A stretch of DNA of 26,303 bases from Cellvibrionaceae bacterium (GCA_021151615.1 JAGKXA010000040.1:1-26303); one strand, 5' to 3'. Counted from the stretch's first letter, positions 7,104-15,247 are shown. The notes: generated by a model not told the origin, from the letters alone. Made by a program: numbers and translations.

Positions 7104-8645
7104 GTGAAAAAACTATTTCGTATGGGCGTCACGCTCGCTCCGCTGGCCTTGTTGGCCGCGCTGATACTCCCCGGCGCAGGCGCCTGGGCGCAAGACGATG
7201 CTGCCGCTACGGCAGATACTGCCACTACAGTGACTGAAGCCGTTGCTGCAGAAGCGCCAGCGGCCGAAGCTGCCGCCCCGGTTGAAGCAACTGCTGAAGA
7301 GACACCTGCTGCTCCCGCTGCCCCATCTTTTGATAAGGGCGACATCGCCTGGATGTTGACCGCTACCCTGCTGGTTATCTTCATGGTATTGCCCGGCCTT
7401 GCCCTCTTTTACGGCGGTATGGTGCGCGCTAAAAACATTCTGTCATTGTCCATGCAAGTGTTTGTGACCTTCTGTCTGATCGCCGTGCTTTGGTCGATCT
7501 ACGGATACTCACTGGCATTCACCTCAGGCAGTGCCTTCTTTGGTGGGTTTGATCGCCTGTTCCTGAAAGATATGCTCGATGCAGCTGGCAACCTGCTGCC
7601 CGCAGCAACGTTCAGCAAGGGTGTGTATGTCCCTGAATATTTGTACGCTGCGTTCCAAATGACCTTCGCCGCCTTGACCCCTTGCTTGATCGTAGGTGCC
7701 TTCGCCGAGCGTATGAAGTTCTCTGCGGTATTGGTATTTGCTGTGTTGTGGTTCACCTTCGCTTACCTGCCAATTGCCCACATGGTGTGGTTCTGGGCGG
7801 GTCCGGATGCATATACCACGGCTGAAGCCGCTGCTGCCGCAACGGCCGGTGCGGGTTATATCTTCCAAATGGGTGCCCTGGATTTCGCTGGCGGTACCGT
7901 AGTTCATATCAACGCCGGTATTGCTGGCTTGGTAGGTTGCTTGTTGATCGGCAAGCGTAAAGGTTTCGGTAATGCGTCTCTTGCACCACACAACGTTCCT
8001 TTTACTATGATCGGTGCTGCGATTCTGTGGGTGGGTTGGTTCGGCTTCAACGTGGGTTCGAATCTGGAAGCTAACGCCTTCGCTGCGCAAGTATTTATCA
8101 ATACCTTCCTGGCAACTGCAGCGGCGGTGTTGGCTTGGACTTTTGGTGAGTGGCTGGTACGTGGCAAGCCAACCATGTTGGGCGCCGCATCTGGTGCTAT
8201 TGCTGGCTTGGTTGCGATCACCCCCGCTTGTGGTTGGGTTGGCCCAATGGGTTCACTGGTAATCGGTGTTGCCGGTGGTCTGATCTGTATGCTGGCGGTA
8301 CTGAAGCTGAAAGCCTGGTTGGGTTATGACGATTCACTCGACGTCTTCGGTGTCCACTGCGTGGGCGGTATCATCGGTGCGATACTGACGGGCGTATTCA
8401 ATAGCCCTGATCTGGGCGGTACCGGTGTTTATGACTATGTTGCTGGTACCTGGGGCTTTGCCGGAATCGGAGCGCAAACCTGGATTCAAACCAAGGGTGT
8501 ATTGATCACTCTCCTCTGGTCTGGTGTAGTTTCCTTTATCGCCTTCAAGCTGGTTGATGTTGTCATTGGCCTGCGTGTGAGTGAAGAAGTGGAAACCGAA
8601 GGTCTGGATACTGCTGAACACGGCGAGCGCGGCTACCACATGTAA
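7104..8645 (+). CDS. amtB: Ammonium transporter AmtB (copy 1, with signal peptide and long periplasmic linker)
   Basis: Inner-membrane ammonium channel, a trimer gated by GlnK. Conserved channel residues are Asp260 in ALDFAGGTVVHI, His268 and His418 (the twin histidines), and the AERMKF segment. The C-terminal tail GLRVSEEVETEGLD is the part that contacts GlnK. The start is GTG at 7104, with AGGAG upstream, giving a signal peptide (MKKLFRMGVTLAPLALLAAL, then cleavage after AWA). It has 513 residues against about 428 in E. coli. Part of the extra length is an Ala/Glu/Pro-rich linker (about 30-76) between the signal peptide and the first membrane helix. Another part is an Ala-rich insertion near 240-250, just before the Asp260 helix. 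An intrinsic terminator follows the gene. Confidence 0.95.
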   Translation: MKKLFRMGVTLAPLALLAALILPGAGAWAQDDAAATADTATTVTEAVAAEAPAAEAAAPVEATAEETPAAPAAPSFDKGDIAWMLTATLLVIFMVLPGLALFYGGMVRAKNILSLSMQVFVTFCLIAVLWSIYGYSLAFTSGSAFFGGFDRLFLKDMLDAAGNLLPAATFSKGVYVPEYLYAAFQMTFAALTPCLIVGAFAERMKFSAVLVFAVLWFTFAYLPIAHMVWFWAGPDAYTTAEAAAAATAGAGYIFQMGALDFAGGTVVHINAGIAGLVGCLLIGKRKGFGNASLAPHNVPFTMIGAAILWVGWFGFNVGSNLEANAFAAQVFINTFLATAAAVLAWTFGEWLVRGKPTMLGAASGAIAGLVAITPACGWVGPMGSLVIGVAGGLICMLAVLKLKAWLGYDDSLDVFGVHCVGGIIGAILTGVFNSPDLGGTGVYDYVAGTWGFAGIGAQTWIQTKGVLITLLWSGVVSFIAFKLVDVVIGLRVSEEVETEGLDTAEHGERGYHM

Positions 8646-8653
8646 TTCCCTCT

Positions 8654-8689
8654 GGCGCTTTGTTGTTGTCAGCAAGGCGCCTTTTCTTT
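8654..8689 (+). terminator. Intrinsic terminator after amtB1
   Basis: GGCGCTTTG and CAAGGCGCC form a 9-bp stem with one G-U pair and a 10-nt loop, followed by TTTTCTTT. It separates glnK1-amtB1 from amtB2. No promoter was seen in the 40 nt beyond it, so amtB2 may rely on readthrough. Confidence 0.8.
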
Positions 8690-8732
8690 GAGCTTCATAA
8701 CGCTTTCACTGTGTCACCAAGGGGAATTGTGA

Positions 8733-9998
8733 ATGGAAGAAAATGTTTACCAACTTCAATATGCTCTGGATACCTTCTACTTTCTGGTATGCGGTGCTTT
8801 GGTGATGTGGATGGCAGCGGGTTTTGCCATGCTCGAATCCGGTTTGGTGCGTACCAAAAACACGACTGAAATTCTGACCAAGAACATTGTGCTCTATGCA
8901 ACTGCCAGCACTATGTACCTGATTTGTGGCTACGCAATTATGTACGGCCAAAGTTTTTTCCTGAGCGGTATTGGCAGCGTCGATGTGCCCGAAACCCTGA
9001 AAAGTTTTGCGGCGCGTGAAGAAGGGTTTGGTGGCAGTGCTATCTATTCATCTTCCTCCGACTTTTTCTTCCAGGTGGTTTTTGCAGCAACCTGTATGTC
9101 GATAGTCTCGGGTGCGGTTGCCGAGCGCATGAAACTCTGGGCTTTCCTGCTGTTCTCTCTGGTGATGATTGGCTTTATCTACCCCATGGAGGGCTCATGG
9201 GTGTGGGGTGCCTCCGGTGTATTTGGTCTGAATCTGGATGATCAATTCGGCTTCAAGGATTTTGCCGGCTCAGGTGTAGTGCATTTAGCGGGAGCCTCTG
9301 CAGCGCTGGCGGGCGTAATTTTGTTAGGAGCACGTAAAGGCAAGTATGGCCCCAGTGGTGAAATCCATGCGATTACTGGTGCTAACCTGCCGTTGGCGAC
9401 CCTGGGGGCACTAATTCTCTGGTTCGGTTGGTTCGGCTTTAATGGTGGCTCAGTGCTGAAATTGGGTGATATCGCCAATGCCAATACGGTTGCTCTGGTA
9501 TTTCTTAATACCAATGCGGCAGCAGCAGGGGGTTTGCTCGGTGCATTGGTGGTGGCGCGTATCCTGTTCGGTAAAGCAGATCTCACCATGATTCTCAATG
9601 GTGCCCTGGCTGGCCTGGTTGCTATTACCGCTAGCCCGGATACTCCCAGTGCAGTAGGGGCTGTTGTCATAGGTGCAGTTGCCGGCGTTTTGGTGGTGTT
9701 CGCAATTCTGGGGCTGGACAAGCTGCGTATTGATGATCCTGTAGGTGCAATTTCGGTGCACGGTGCTGCCGGTTTCTATGGCTTGATGGTGGTTCCCTTT
9801 ACGGCGGAAGGCACCAGTTTCCTGGGGCAATTGGTTGGTGCCCTGGTGATTTTCGGATGGGTGTTTGTAGTCAGCTTTATCGTTTGGTTTGTGATCAAAC
9901 TGGTAATGGGGATTCGCGTATCCGAAGAGGAAGAATTTGAAGGACTGGATTTGGCTGAATGCGGTATGGAAGCCTATCCTGAATTTACCAATAAGTAA
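8733..9998 (+). CDS. Ammonium transporter, second Amt copy
   Basis: Second Amt-family channel, 421 residues. Unlike copy 1 it has no signal peptide or linker; its N-terminus leads straight into the first helix (about 13-36, ending FAMLESGLVRTKN). Asp176 in KDFAGSGVVHLAG, His184 and His343 (SVHGAAG) match the channel Asp and the twin histidines. The C-terminal tail GIRVSEEEEFEGLD resembles the GlnK-binding tail. AAGGGG lies 8-9 nt before the ATG. The gene is clearly diverged from copy 1 rather than a recent duplicate. glnK2 follows after 193 nt, so this is an amtB-glnK pair in reversed order. Ammonium is the expected substrate from family knowledge; a sensor role is possible but not shown. Confidence 0.93.
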   Translation: MEENVYQLQYALDTFYFLVCGALVMWMAAGFAMLESGLVRTKNTTEILTKNIVLYATASTMYLICGYAIMYGQSFFLSGIGSVDVPETLKSFAAREEGFGGSAIYSSSSDFFFQVVFAATCMSIVSGAVAERMKLWAFLLFSLVMIGFIYPMEGSWVWGASGVFGLNLDDQFGFKDFAGSGVVHLAGASAALAGVILLGARKGKYGPSGEIHAITGANLPLATLGALILWFGWFGFNGGSVLKLGDIANANTVALVFLNTNAAAAGGLLGALVVARILFGKADLTMILNGALAGLVAITASPDTPSAVGAVVIGAVAGVLVVFAILGLDKLRIDDPVGAISVHGAAGFYGLMVVPFTAEGTSFLGQLVGALVIFGWVFVVSFIVWFVIKLVMGIRVSEEEEFEGLDLAECGMEAYPEFTNK

Positions 9999-10086
9999 TT
10001 GCTACACAAAAACTGGCCAGCGCTAGCAGTTTGCAAGCGTCGGTCTCCCTAAACCAATTTATTACAAAGTTGTTGTTGATGGGCGA

Positions 10087-10114
10087 AACTTGGGTGTATC
10101 TTTAACGCCAAGTT
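10087..10114. repeat. Inverted repeat upstream of glnK2
   Basis: AACTTGG, a 14-nt spacer and CCAAGTT, lying 78-105 nt before the glnK2 start. It could be a binding site or a leader hairpin. The 193-nt gap holding it contains no NtrC-like box and no GG-N10-GC sigma-54 core that I could find. Confidence 0.4.
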
Positions 10115-10191
10115 GCTGGATTCAAGTTGTGCCTTTGGCTAGCGAGATTTTCCAGCGTCGCCTCCTTAAGACTCCAGCAAAGGATTTAATA

Positions 10192-10530
10192 ATGAAACTG
10201 ATTACTGCCGTTGTAAAACCGTTCAAACTCGATGATGTGCGCACTGCACTGTCGGACGTAGGTGTTCAGGGTATGACTGTGACTGAAGTAAAAGGCTTTG
10301 GTCGTCAAAAAGGCCACACTGAGCTGTATCGCGGTGCTGAATACGTTGTTGATTTCCTGCCGAAAGTAAAAATTGAATTGGCTGTTGACGATTCAATGGT
10401 TGAGCAAGCGGTAGAGGCAATTACCAAAGCAGCGCAAACCGGTAAAATTGGCGATGGTAAAATTTTCATCGCACCACTGGATGAAATTATCCGCATCCGC
10501 ACCGGCGAAACCGGCTCTGATGCGGTGTAA
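10192..10530 (+). CDS. glnK: Nitrogen regulatory PII protein GlnK (copy 2)
   Basis: Second PII protein of 112 residues, with the same layout as copy 1. It has the signature VKGFGRQKGH, T-loop Tyr51 in ELYRGAEYVV, KIGDGKIFI and IRIRTGETG. The ATG at 10192 has AAAGGA 8 nt upstream; earlier in-frame codons are not supported. The two copies differ mainly after residue 60 (KIELAVDDSMVEQAVEA here against VEIAVSDAETDTVVEA), on the surface away from the T-loop tip. It sits downstream of amtB2 and is followed by its own terminator. The likely role is to gate one or both Amt channels; which partner is preferred cannot be told from sequence. Confidence 0.95.
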   Translation: MKLITAVVKPFKLDDVRTALSDVGVQGMTVTEVKGFGRQKGHTELYRGAEYVVDFLPKVKIELAVDDSMVEQAVEAITKAAQTGKIGDGKIFIAPLDEIIRIRTGETGSDAV

Positions 10531-10560
10531 TTCATTGCGTATTTGAGTTGTGTTTTTGCT

Positions 10561-10590
10561 AAAAAGCGCCACCAGGAGTGGCGTTTTTTT
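10561..10590 (+). terminator. Intrinsic terminator after glnK2
   Basis: AAAAAGCGCCAC and GTGGCG followed by seven T form a strong stem with a 5-nt loop, 31 nt after the glnK2 stop. It closes the ammonium block. Confidence 0.88.
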
Positions 10591-10657
10591 ATGGCTTGCC
10601 TTTAATGGAAAGCCACTCGACGAGCCAAAGCTACACAATGTTAAAAATGATTTCCCA

Positions 10658-10987
10658 TTATTTTTTTAGCAAAATTTTTTTCAAGCTGGTGCGTATTTGC
10701 TGGATCACGCGCTGCTGCTGCACTACTAAATAGGCAGGGAAAGCAATGAGCATTAGCAATATGGCGCTGGTTTGCTGCGACATACCTAGCGCTGGGCGAA
10801 TTACCAGTACAAACAAAAAGCACAGCGATGTCATCAATAGCGCCGCGACAAAGTTGCTGCGCCAGTTGCGCATTTTATTGTCGGCAGAAAAGGCATCCTG
10901 ATAGGCACGAGTCAACAATTGTTGCTGCTCATTTGCAGGCAGATGGGCAAGTTCAGGGAAATGGCGAATCAGTTTTTTGAAATTCAT
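10658..10987 (-). CDS. Small two-helix membrane protein of unknown function
   Basis: 109 residues that I do not recognise. The N-terminal part (1-45) is hydrophilic, with FPELAHLPANEQQQLL. Two membrane helices follow (about 46-66 and 73-92), separated by a short loop, and then a basic tail (QQIRTSLKKILLKK). The short second hairpin and positive C-terminus suggest both ends are cytoplasmic. No ribosome site stands out before the ATG. It stands alone on the minus strand between glnK2 and sutA. Frame length and a membrane-like composition support it as a real gene, but no function is assigned. Confidence 0.7.
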   Translation of the reverse strand: MNFKKLIRHFPELAHLPANEQQQLLTRAYQDAFSADNKMRNWRSNFVAALLMTSLCFLFVLVIRPALGMSQQTSAILLMLIAFPAYLVVQQQRVIQQIRTSLKKILLKK

Positions 10988-11179
10988 AGTTGCTGCAGGT
11001 TGTTGTTTTTCGGGCTCTGCCCGATTGTTACTAAATGTGTTACGGCGAATTTATGTCGGTTTTGTTACTTTTATCGCCACTCAAACCCGGCGCTAGACTT
11101 GCTCAAGTTTAATAACTAAAATTCGCCGCATTGGCTACCGGTAAGGCAAAAAAAGCCTAAAAAAGCATCATGAATCATC

Positions 11180-11208
11180 ATGACGTTTAAAAGAGTCTGC
11201 GCTATAAA
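11180..11208 (+). promoter_or_regulatory. Sigma-70 type promoter of the sutA homologue
   Basis: ATGACG (11180-11185), an exact 17-nt spacer, then TATAAA (11203-11208). The start would fall near 11215, leaving a leader of about 79 nt. CTCCAG (11220-11225) and CTGGAG (11244-11249) could form a small hairpin in that leader. The 305-nt gap between 10988 and 11293 holds nothing else convincing. Confidence 0.6.
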
Positions 11209-11293
11209 TTAGCCGGAGCCTCCAGTTAGAAACATGATGCTTGCTGGAGCCAAGAATAAAAGAATTTCATTGTACAAGTTTTCAGGTGACATT

Positions 11294-11620
11294 ATGACTG
11301 ATGAAGACCCCATTAACGACGAAGAATTAGAAGATACTGGCGTAGAAGGGGAAGAGGACGAGGCTGATGATGATCTGGAAGCTTCTGGCGATAGCGACGA
11401 TGTGAGCTATTCCGGTGGCTCATCATCATCCAGTAAAGCGGCTGAATCCGAAGCGTTGGAAGATTTCAGTATTGCATCGCGCCAAAAGGTTCGTGATGAA
11501 ATCGAAGACCAGGTGGCAGCATTCCTGGCGCGCGGCGGCAAGATTAGCGAGGTTGCGCCCAACGTAACGGCTGACCCACCTAAAAAGCCAACACCTGATT
11601 ACGGTGGTCGCCCAATCTAA
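11294..11620 (+). CDS. sutA: SutA-like RNA-polymerase-binding regulator of slow growth
   Basis: Small acidic protein, 108 residues. From residue 1 to about 40 it is almost all Asp/Glu, followed by a Ser-rich stretch. A helix (about 60-82, ASRQKVRDEIEDQVAAFLARGG) comes next, then a Pro/Lys tail ending in ADPPKKPTPDYGGRPI. From memory this helix and tail closely match Pseudomonas aeruginosa SutA (105 residues), which binds RNA polymerase and raises transcription of some genes during slow growth. In Pseudomonas sutA also lies near amtB/glnK/ubiK/comM, so position supports the call. I chose the ATG at 11294, with AGGTGA upstream; an earlier in-frame ATG at 11234 would fall in the leader. It has its own promoter and terminator. 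Confidence 0.85.
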   Translation: MTDEDPINDEELEDTGVEGEEDEADDDLEASGDSDDVSYSGGSSSSSKAAESEALEDFSIASRQKVRDEIEDQVAAFLARGGKISEVAPNVTADPPKKPTPDYGGRPI

Positions 11621-11642
11621 CTTAAGGGTTGGTTCGCTTTGC

Positions 11643-11673
11643 AAAAAGCCCCGCTATTTGGCGGGGCTTTTTT
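11643..11673 (+). terminator. Intrinsic terminator after sutA
   Basis: Perfect 12-bp stem (AAAAAGCCCCGC against GCGGGGCTTTTT) with a 6-nt loop and a T run, 22 nt past the stop. Confidence 0.93.
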
Positions 11674-11939
11674 ATGGGCAAGTTAATTGCATATAAAAAT
11701 TGCCCAAAGCTGCCAAACAAGCGGTAATTTTGGTTTTATTTTCAGGTAATTCCATTATATTAGCGCTGAAAAATTCGGGCGGGCTTCTGGGCGCGCTTGC
11801 AGGTTTATTTTCAGCTATCGGGCAAGTCCAGACTCAGGGTTACGCCAGTGTGTTGCCGCCAAATCCCCGGCACAGCTGCTGTAGAGTGTGCACATCTGTT
11901 CCCTTCCAATAACTCAGCCAAGATTAAAGGAACCAACGA
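11674..11939. other. Intergenic region before the symporter gene
   Basis: No gene is supported here. A 70-codon open frame (11700-11912) has no ribosome site and no family look. A TATATT at 11756-11761 could be a -10 box, but no good -35 lies at the right distance. An AAAGGA ribosome site sits just before the symporter ATG. Confidence 0.5.
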
Positions 11940-13367
11940 ATGTTAGTTAGTTTTGTTGTGCTCTATTTGCTCATTTCAATCGGGATCGGGGTTTATGCCG
12001 CGACCAAGGTACATAACGCTAAAGACTATGTAACCGCTGGTAGACAGTTACCAATGGGCGTAGTTATCGCCATGGTGTTTGCGACCTGGTTTGGGGCAGA
12101 AACCGTATTGGGGATTCCCGGCACTTTTGTTGAGGAAAATCTGGGTGGTCTGATTTCTGATCCCTTCGGCGCCTCATTTTGTTTAATGTTTTTTGCGTTG
12201 GTATTTGCCCGCCCTCTCTATCGCAAAAACTTGTTAACTCTCGGCGACTTCTACCGCGAAAAATACAGCAAGCCGGTAGAAATTGTGGTTTCTATTGCGA
12301 TCGCCCTGTCTTACCTGGGTTGGGTTTCTGCGCAAATTACTGCCCTGGGTCTGGTCTTCAATGTATTGACAGATGGCGTCATTAGTATGGAAGTGGGTAT
12401 TTTGATCGGTGCAGCAGTAGTAATGACCTACACCCTGGTAGGTGGTATGTGGTCTGTTGCTATGACCACTGTGGTGCAAATGACGGTAATAGTGATTGGT
12501 TTGCTATGGATATGTTTCCTGGTGTCCGATCAAACCGGCGGTGTTGCGCCTGTCGTTAAACACGCGTATGACGCAGGCAAGTTCGAATTCTGGCCTGCGC
12601 TGGAATGGACTGCGGTGATTACGTTTATTGCCGGCTTCCTGACCATGGGATTTGGCTCCATCCCGCAGCAGGACGTATTCCAGCGGGTGAACTCGTCCAA
12701 AAATGAAACTGTTGCGGTTTGGGGTACGTTTTTGGGCGGCTGCGCCTATTTTGTGTTTGCGGCTATTCCCCTCTACTTGGCTTATTCGGCGTTTATGATT
12801 GATCCTGAACTGGCGGCCAGAGTCAGCGAGCAGGATTCGCAGCTGGTACTACCCACCTTCATCCTTGAGCACATGCCGGTCTACGCCCAGATCATTTTCT
12901 TCGGCGCACTCTTGTCGGTAATTATGAGTACCGCCAGCGGTACCTTGTTGGCGCCGTCGGTAACCCTGTCGGAAAACGTGATCAAAGAGTTGATGCCAAA
13001 CGGAAAAAGTATGAGCGACAAACAATTCCTGTTGATGATGCGCATAGTGGTGGCGTCTTTCTCGGTATTGGTTGCGCTCTATGCACTCTACTCCCTGCAA
13101 GAGGAAACCTCGATTCACGCCATGGTGGCCAATGCCTATAAGGTGACGCTGGTGGTGGCGCTGGTGCCTTTGTTTGCGGGCCTTTACTGGAAAAAAGCGA
13201 GCAACTTTGGTGCAAGCTGTTCAATTATTGCCGGCTTGTTGGTGTGGATTCCTTTGGAGTTCATCGCGCCCGAAGCAGTATTGCCACCGCATTTTTCCGG
13301 CTTTATTGCGGCGGCCATTGTGATGGTGGTTGCCAGTTTGATTAAACCGGCACCACGAACTGCCTGA
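11940..13367 (+). CDS. Sodium:solute symporter family protein
   Basis: Inner-membrane sodium-coupled transporter of the SSS family, 475 residues, with about 13 hydrophobic helices spread over the whole length. Family features include the N-terminal helix followed by AKDYVTAGRQLP (typical of the first loop), TLGDFYREKYSK, GGMWSVAMTTVVQM, GFGSIPQQDVFQR and SVIMSTASGTLLAPS, where the Ser/Thr-rich helix contributes to the sodium site. The substrate cannot be told: the family covers sugars, amino acids, pantothenate, nucleosides and more. AAAGGA lies 8-9 nt before the ATG. It is a single gene between the sutA and hemC terminators and promoters. Confidence 0.9.
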   Translation: MLVSFVVLYLLISIGIGVYAATKVHNAKDYVTAGRQLPMGVVIAMVFATWFGAETVLGIPGTFVEENLGGLISDPFGASFCLMFFALVFARPLYRKNLLTLGDFYREKYSKPVEIVVSIAIALSYLGWVSAQITALGLVFNVLTDGVISMEVGILIGAAVVMTYTLVGGMWSVAMTTVVQMTVIVIGLLWICFLVSDQTGGVAPVVKHAYDAGKFEFWPALEWTAVITFIAGFLTMGFGSIPQQDVFQRVNSSKNETVAVWGTFLGGCAYFVFAAIPLYLAYSAFMIDPELAARVSEQDSQLVLPTFILEHMPVYAQIIFFGALLSVIMSTASGTLLAPSVTLSENVIKELMPNGKSMSDKQFLLMMRIVVASFSVLVALYALYSLQEETSIHAMVANAYKVTLVVALVPLFAGLYWKKASNFGASCSIIAGLLVWIPLEFIAPEAVLPPHFSGFIAAAIVMVVASLIKPAPRTA

Positions 13368-13375
13368 TCGATTAA

Positions 13376-13402
13376 TGGCCCAGGGATCGGGCCAATGCTT
13401 TT
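13376..13402 (+). terminator. Weak intrinsic terminator after the symporter gene
   Basis: TGGCCC, a 7-nt loop and GGGCCA, then ATGCTTTT. The 6-bp GC-rich stem is good, but the T tract is delayed and short. Confidence 0.5.
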
Positions 13403-13450
13403 CCTCTCCTCCTCAAATCAGCCTTGATGTCCCTTTTTGGGGAGTGCAGA

Positions 13451-13459
13451 TGCTATGAT
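13451..13459 (+). promoter_or_regulatory. Extended -10 promoter of the hem operon
   Basis: TGCTATGAT fits an extended -10 (TG-N-TATGAT) 33 nt before the hemC start. The nearest -35-like TTGATG (13424-13429) is too far away at 24 nt, so the extended -10 would have to do most of the work. Confidence 0.45.
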
Positions 13460-13492
13460 TCGCATCCTGATTAACTCCCAAGTGCCAGATCC

Positions 13493-14431
13493 ATGTCGAC
13501 TCCCGCCCGCCTGCGTATTGCAACCCGTAAAAGCCTGCTTGCCCTGTGGCAAGCGGAATATGTAAAAGCCGAATTGGAAAAACACCATCCAGGTCTGGTG
13601 GTGGAGCTGGTGCCGCTCACCAGTCGCGGCGACAAAATTCTCGACGTTCCCCTCGCCAAGGTTGGCGGCAAGGGTTTGTTCGTAAAAGAACTGGAGCAGG
13701 CTTTGTTGGAGGGCGATGCTGATATTGCAGTGCACTCCATGAAAGATGTGCCCATGGAGTTTCCGGCGGGCCTTGGCTTGTCTGTTATCTGTCCGCGTGA
13801 AGATGCGCGCGATGCCTTTGTCTCTAACCGCTATAACTCGCTGGACGAAGTACCTGCCGGAGGTGTAATCGGCACCTCCAGTTTGCGCCGTCAGTGCCAG
13901 TTGCTGGCCAGTCGCCCGGATTTACAAGTGAAATTCCTGCGCGGAAATGTGCAGACGCGCCTGCAAAAACTTGATGATGGTGAATACGATGCGATTATCC
14001 TCGCCGCTGCCGGATTAATTCGCCTGGAATTGAAAGAGCGCATTCGCGCCTATATTTCCCCCGAGCAAAGTCTGCCTGCCGGTGGCCAGGGCGCGGTGGG
14101 CATTGAGTGCCGCGTGGATGATACGGCGACCATTGCATTGATCAAACCCCTGCATCACATCACCACTGCCGAGCAGGTGCTGGCGGAGCGTGCGATGAAT
14201 CGCCGTTTGCAAGGCGGCTGCCAGGTGCCTATTGCCTGCTATGCTATTCATCGCGACAACCAATTATGGTTGCGCGGTTTAGTGGGCGCGCCGGATGGCA
14301 GTGAGATGCTGTTCGATGAAATCACTGGCCCGGTTGCTGACGCTGAAAAAATCGGCATTGAATTGGCGGATCGTTTGCTTGCGGCGGGCGCTGATAAAAT
14401 TCTCGCCGAGGTTTACGCAAGCGCGGAATAG
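13493..14431 (+). CDS. hemC: Porphobilinogen deaminase (hydroxymethylbilane synthase)
   Basis: Joins four porphobilinogen units into hydroxymethylbilane in haem, sirohaem and cobalamin synthesis; cytoplasmic. 312 residues, as usual. Visible hallmarks are the start LRIATRKSLLALWQAE, TSRGDKILD, GKGLFVKELE and HSMKDVP with the catalytic Asp85. GTSSLRRQ, PAGGQGAVGIEC and the cofactor-bearing Cys243 in LQGGCQVPIA, which holds the dipyrromethane primer, follow. The ribosome site is weak. It starts a same-strand run of hemC, hemD, hemX and hemY; hemD begins 3 nt after its stop. Confidence 0.98.
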   Translation: MSTPARLRIATRKSLLALWQAEYVKAELEKHHPGLVVELVPLTSRGDKILDVPLAKVGGKGLFVKELEQALLEGDADIAVHSMKDVPMEFPAGLGLSVICPREDARDAFVSNRYNSLDEVPAGGVIGTSSLRRQCQLLASRPDLQVKFLRGNVQTRLQKLDDGEYDAIILAAAGLIRLELKERIRAYISPEQSLPAGGQGAVGIECRVDDTATIALIKPLHHITTAEQVLAERAMNRRLQGGCQVPIACYAIHRDNQLWLRGLVGAPDGSEMLFDEITGPVADAEKIGIELADRLLAAGADKILAEVYASAE

Positions 14432-14434
14432 ATC

Positions 14435-15247
14435 ATGGCTGCAGCAAGCGATTATTGTGTAGTCATTACCCGCCCGGAGACCCAGGCAAAACAATGGGCC
14501 GAGGCCTTGGCTGCTGAAGGTTTTCATTCGATTGCCTTGAATTTGCTGGCGATAGTGCCGGTGCGCAGTGAAGAAAAAATTCGTGCGGTCAAAAATAAAA
14601 TTCTGGATTTTGATCTCTACCAGAAAGCGATTTTTGTCAGCCAAAACGCGGTCGAGTTCGGCATGCAATGGCTGGAGGATTACTGGCCGCAACTGCCGGT
14701 TGGAATTGATTTTTTTGCCGTAGGTGCAACCACGGCAAAAAAATTGTCTGACTATGGTGTGTTGGTCACCGATCTTGCGGTCAGTGGCAATGGCGGAATG
14801 ACCAGCGAAGATTTATTGCGTGCACCGGGATTGCAGCAGGTAAATGGCGAAAAAATTATTATTTTTCGCGGCTGTGGCGGGCGCGGTCATATGGCGGACG
14901 AATTGCGTCAACGCGGTGCCTGGGTTGATTACTGCGAGCTATACGAACGTCAGTTACCCGCAACTGCCGAAAGCCAATTGCAAACGCTGGTGAAACAAAT
15001 AAGCCTTGCCGAACAACGGTATTTGCTCAGTGTGCACAGCGGCGAAAGTCTGGAGAATTTATTGCAGGTGTTACAAAAGATTGCACCTGAGGGTAAACCT
15101 TTGTTGTTCAATTTGCCGTTGCTGGTACCCAGCCGACGTATAGCAACCCAGGCGGAGACGGAAGGCTTCACGCGCATCATTTGCGCCGACAATGCTACCG
15201 ATGCCGCCATGACTCGGGCGCTGGAAGGCTATCTCGTTTCTCAATAA
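14435..15247 (+). CDS. hemD: Uroporphyrinogen-III synthase
   Basis: Cyclises hydroxymethylbilane while inverting ring D to give uroporphyrinogen III. At 270 residues it has the expected two-lobe layout: VVITRPETQAKQWAEAL at the N-terminus, AIFVSQNAVEFGMQWL, FFAVGATTAKKLSDYGV and IIIFRGCGGRGHMADELRQRG between lobes, then LYERQLP. The sequence is poorly conserved in this family, but these motifs plus its place directly after hemC make the call secure. The 3-nt gap suggests coupled translation. hemX follows after 54 nt. Confidence 0.95.
   Translation: MAAASDYCVVITRPETQAKQWAEALAAEGFHSIALNLLAIVPVRSEEKIRAVKNKILDFDLYQKAIFVSQNAVEFGMQWLEDYWPQLPVGIDFFAVGATTAKKLSDYGVLVTDLAVSGNGGMTSEDLLRAPGLQQVNGEKIIIFRGCGGRGHMADELRQRGAWVDYCELYERQLPATAESQLQTLVKQISLAEQRYLLSVHSGESLENLLQVLQKIAPEGKPLLFNLPLLVPSRRIATQAETEGFTRIICADNATDAAMTRALEGYLVSQ

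Noticed and set aside
7524..8090. 188-codon open frame on the minus strand
   Set aside because: Antisense to amtB1; a codon-bias shadow of a strongly conserved gene.
8646..8732. Separate promoter for amtB2
   Set aside because: No -10/-35 pair and no GG-N10-GC core in the gap; only the terminator and a ribosome site are visible.
9242..9721. 159-codon open frame on the minus strand
   Set aside because: Antisense to the second amt gene; Ala/Pro-rich composition typical of a shadow frame.
10010..10035. Sigma-54-like CTGGCCAGCGCTAGC before glnK2
   Set aside because: Spacing between GG and GC is 9, not 10, and no NtrC-like box is present.
11164..11249. Crossing inverted repeats in the sutA upstream region as an RNA pseudoknot
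   Set aside because: The left arm (11164-11172) lies before the predicted transcript start near 11215, so it would not be in the RNA if that promoter is right.
11700..11912. 70-codon open frame before the symporter gene
   Set aside because: No ribosome site, irregular composition in the second half and no family look; treated as intergenic.
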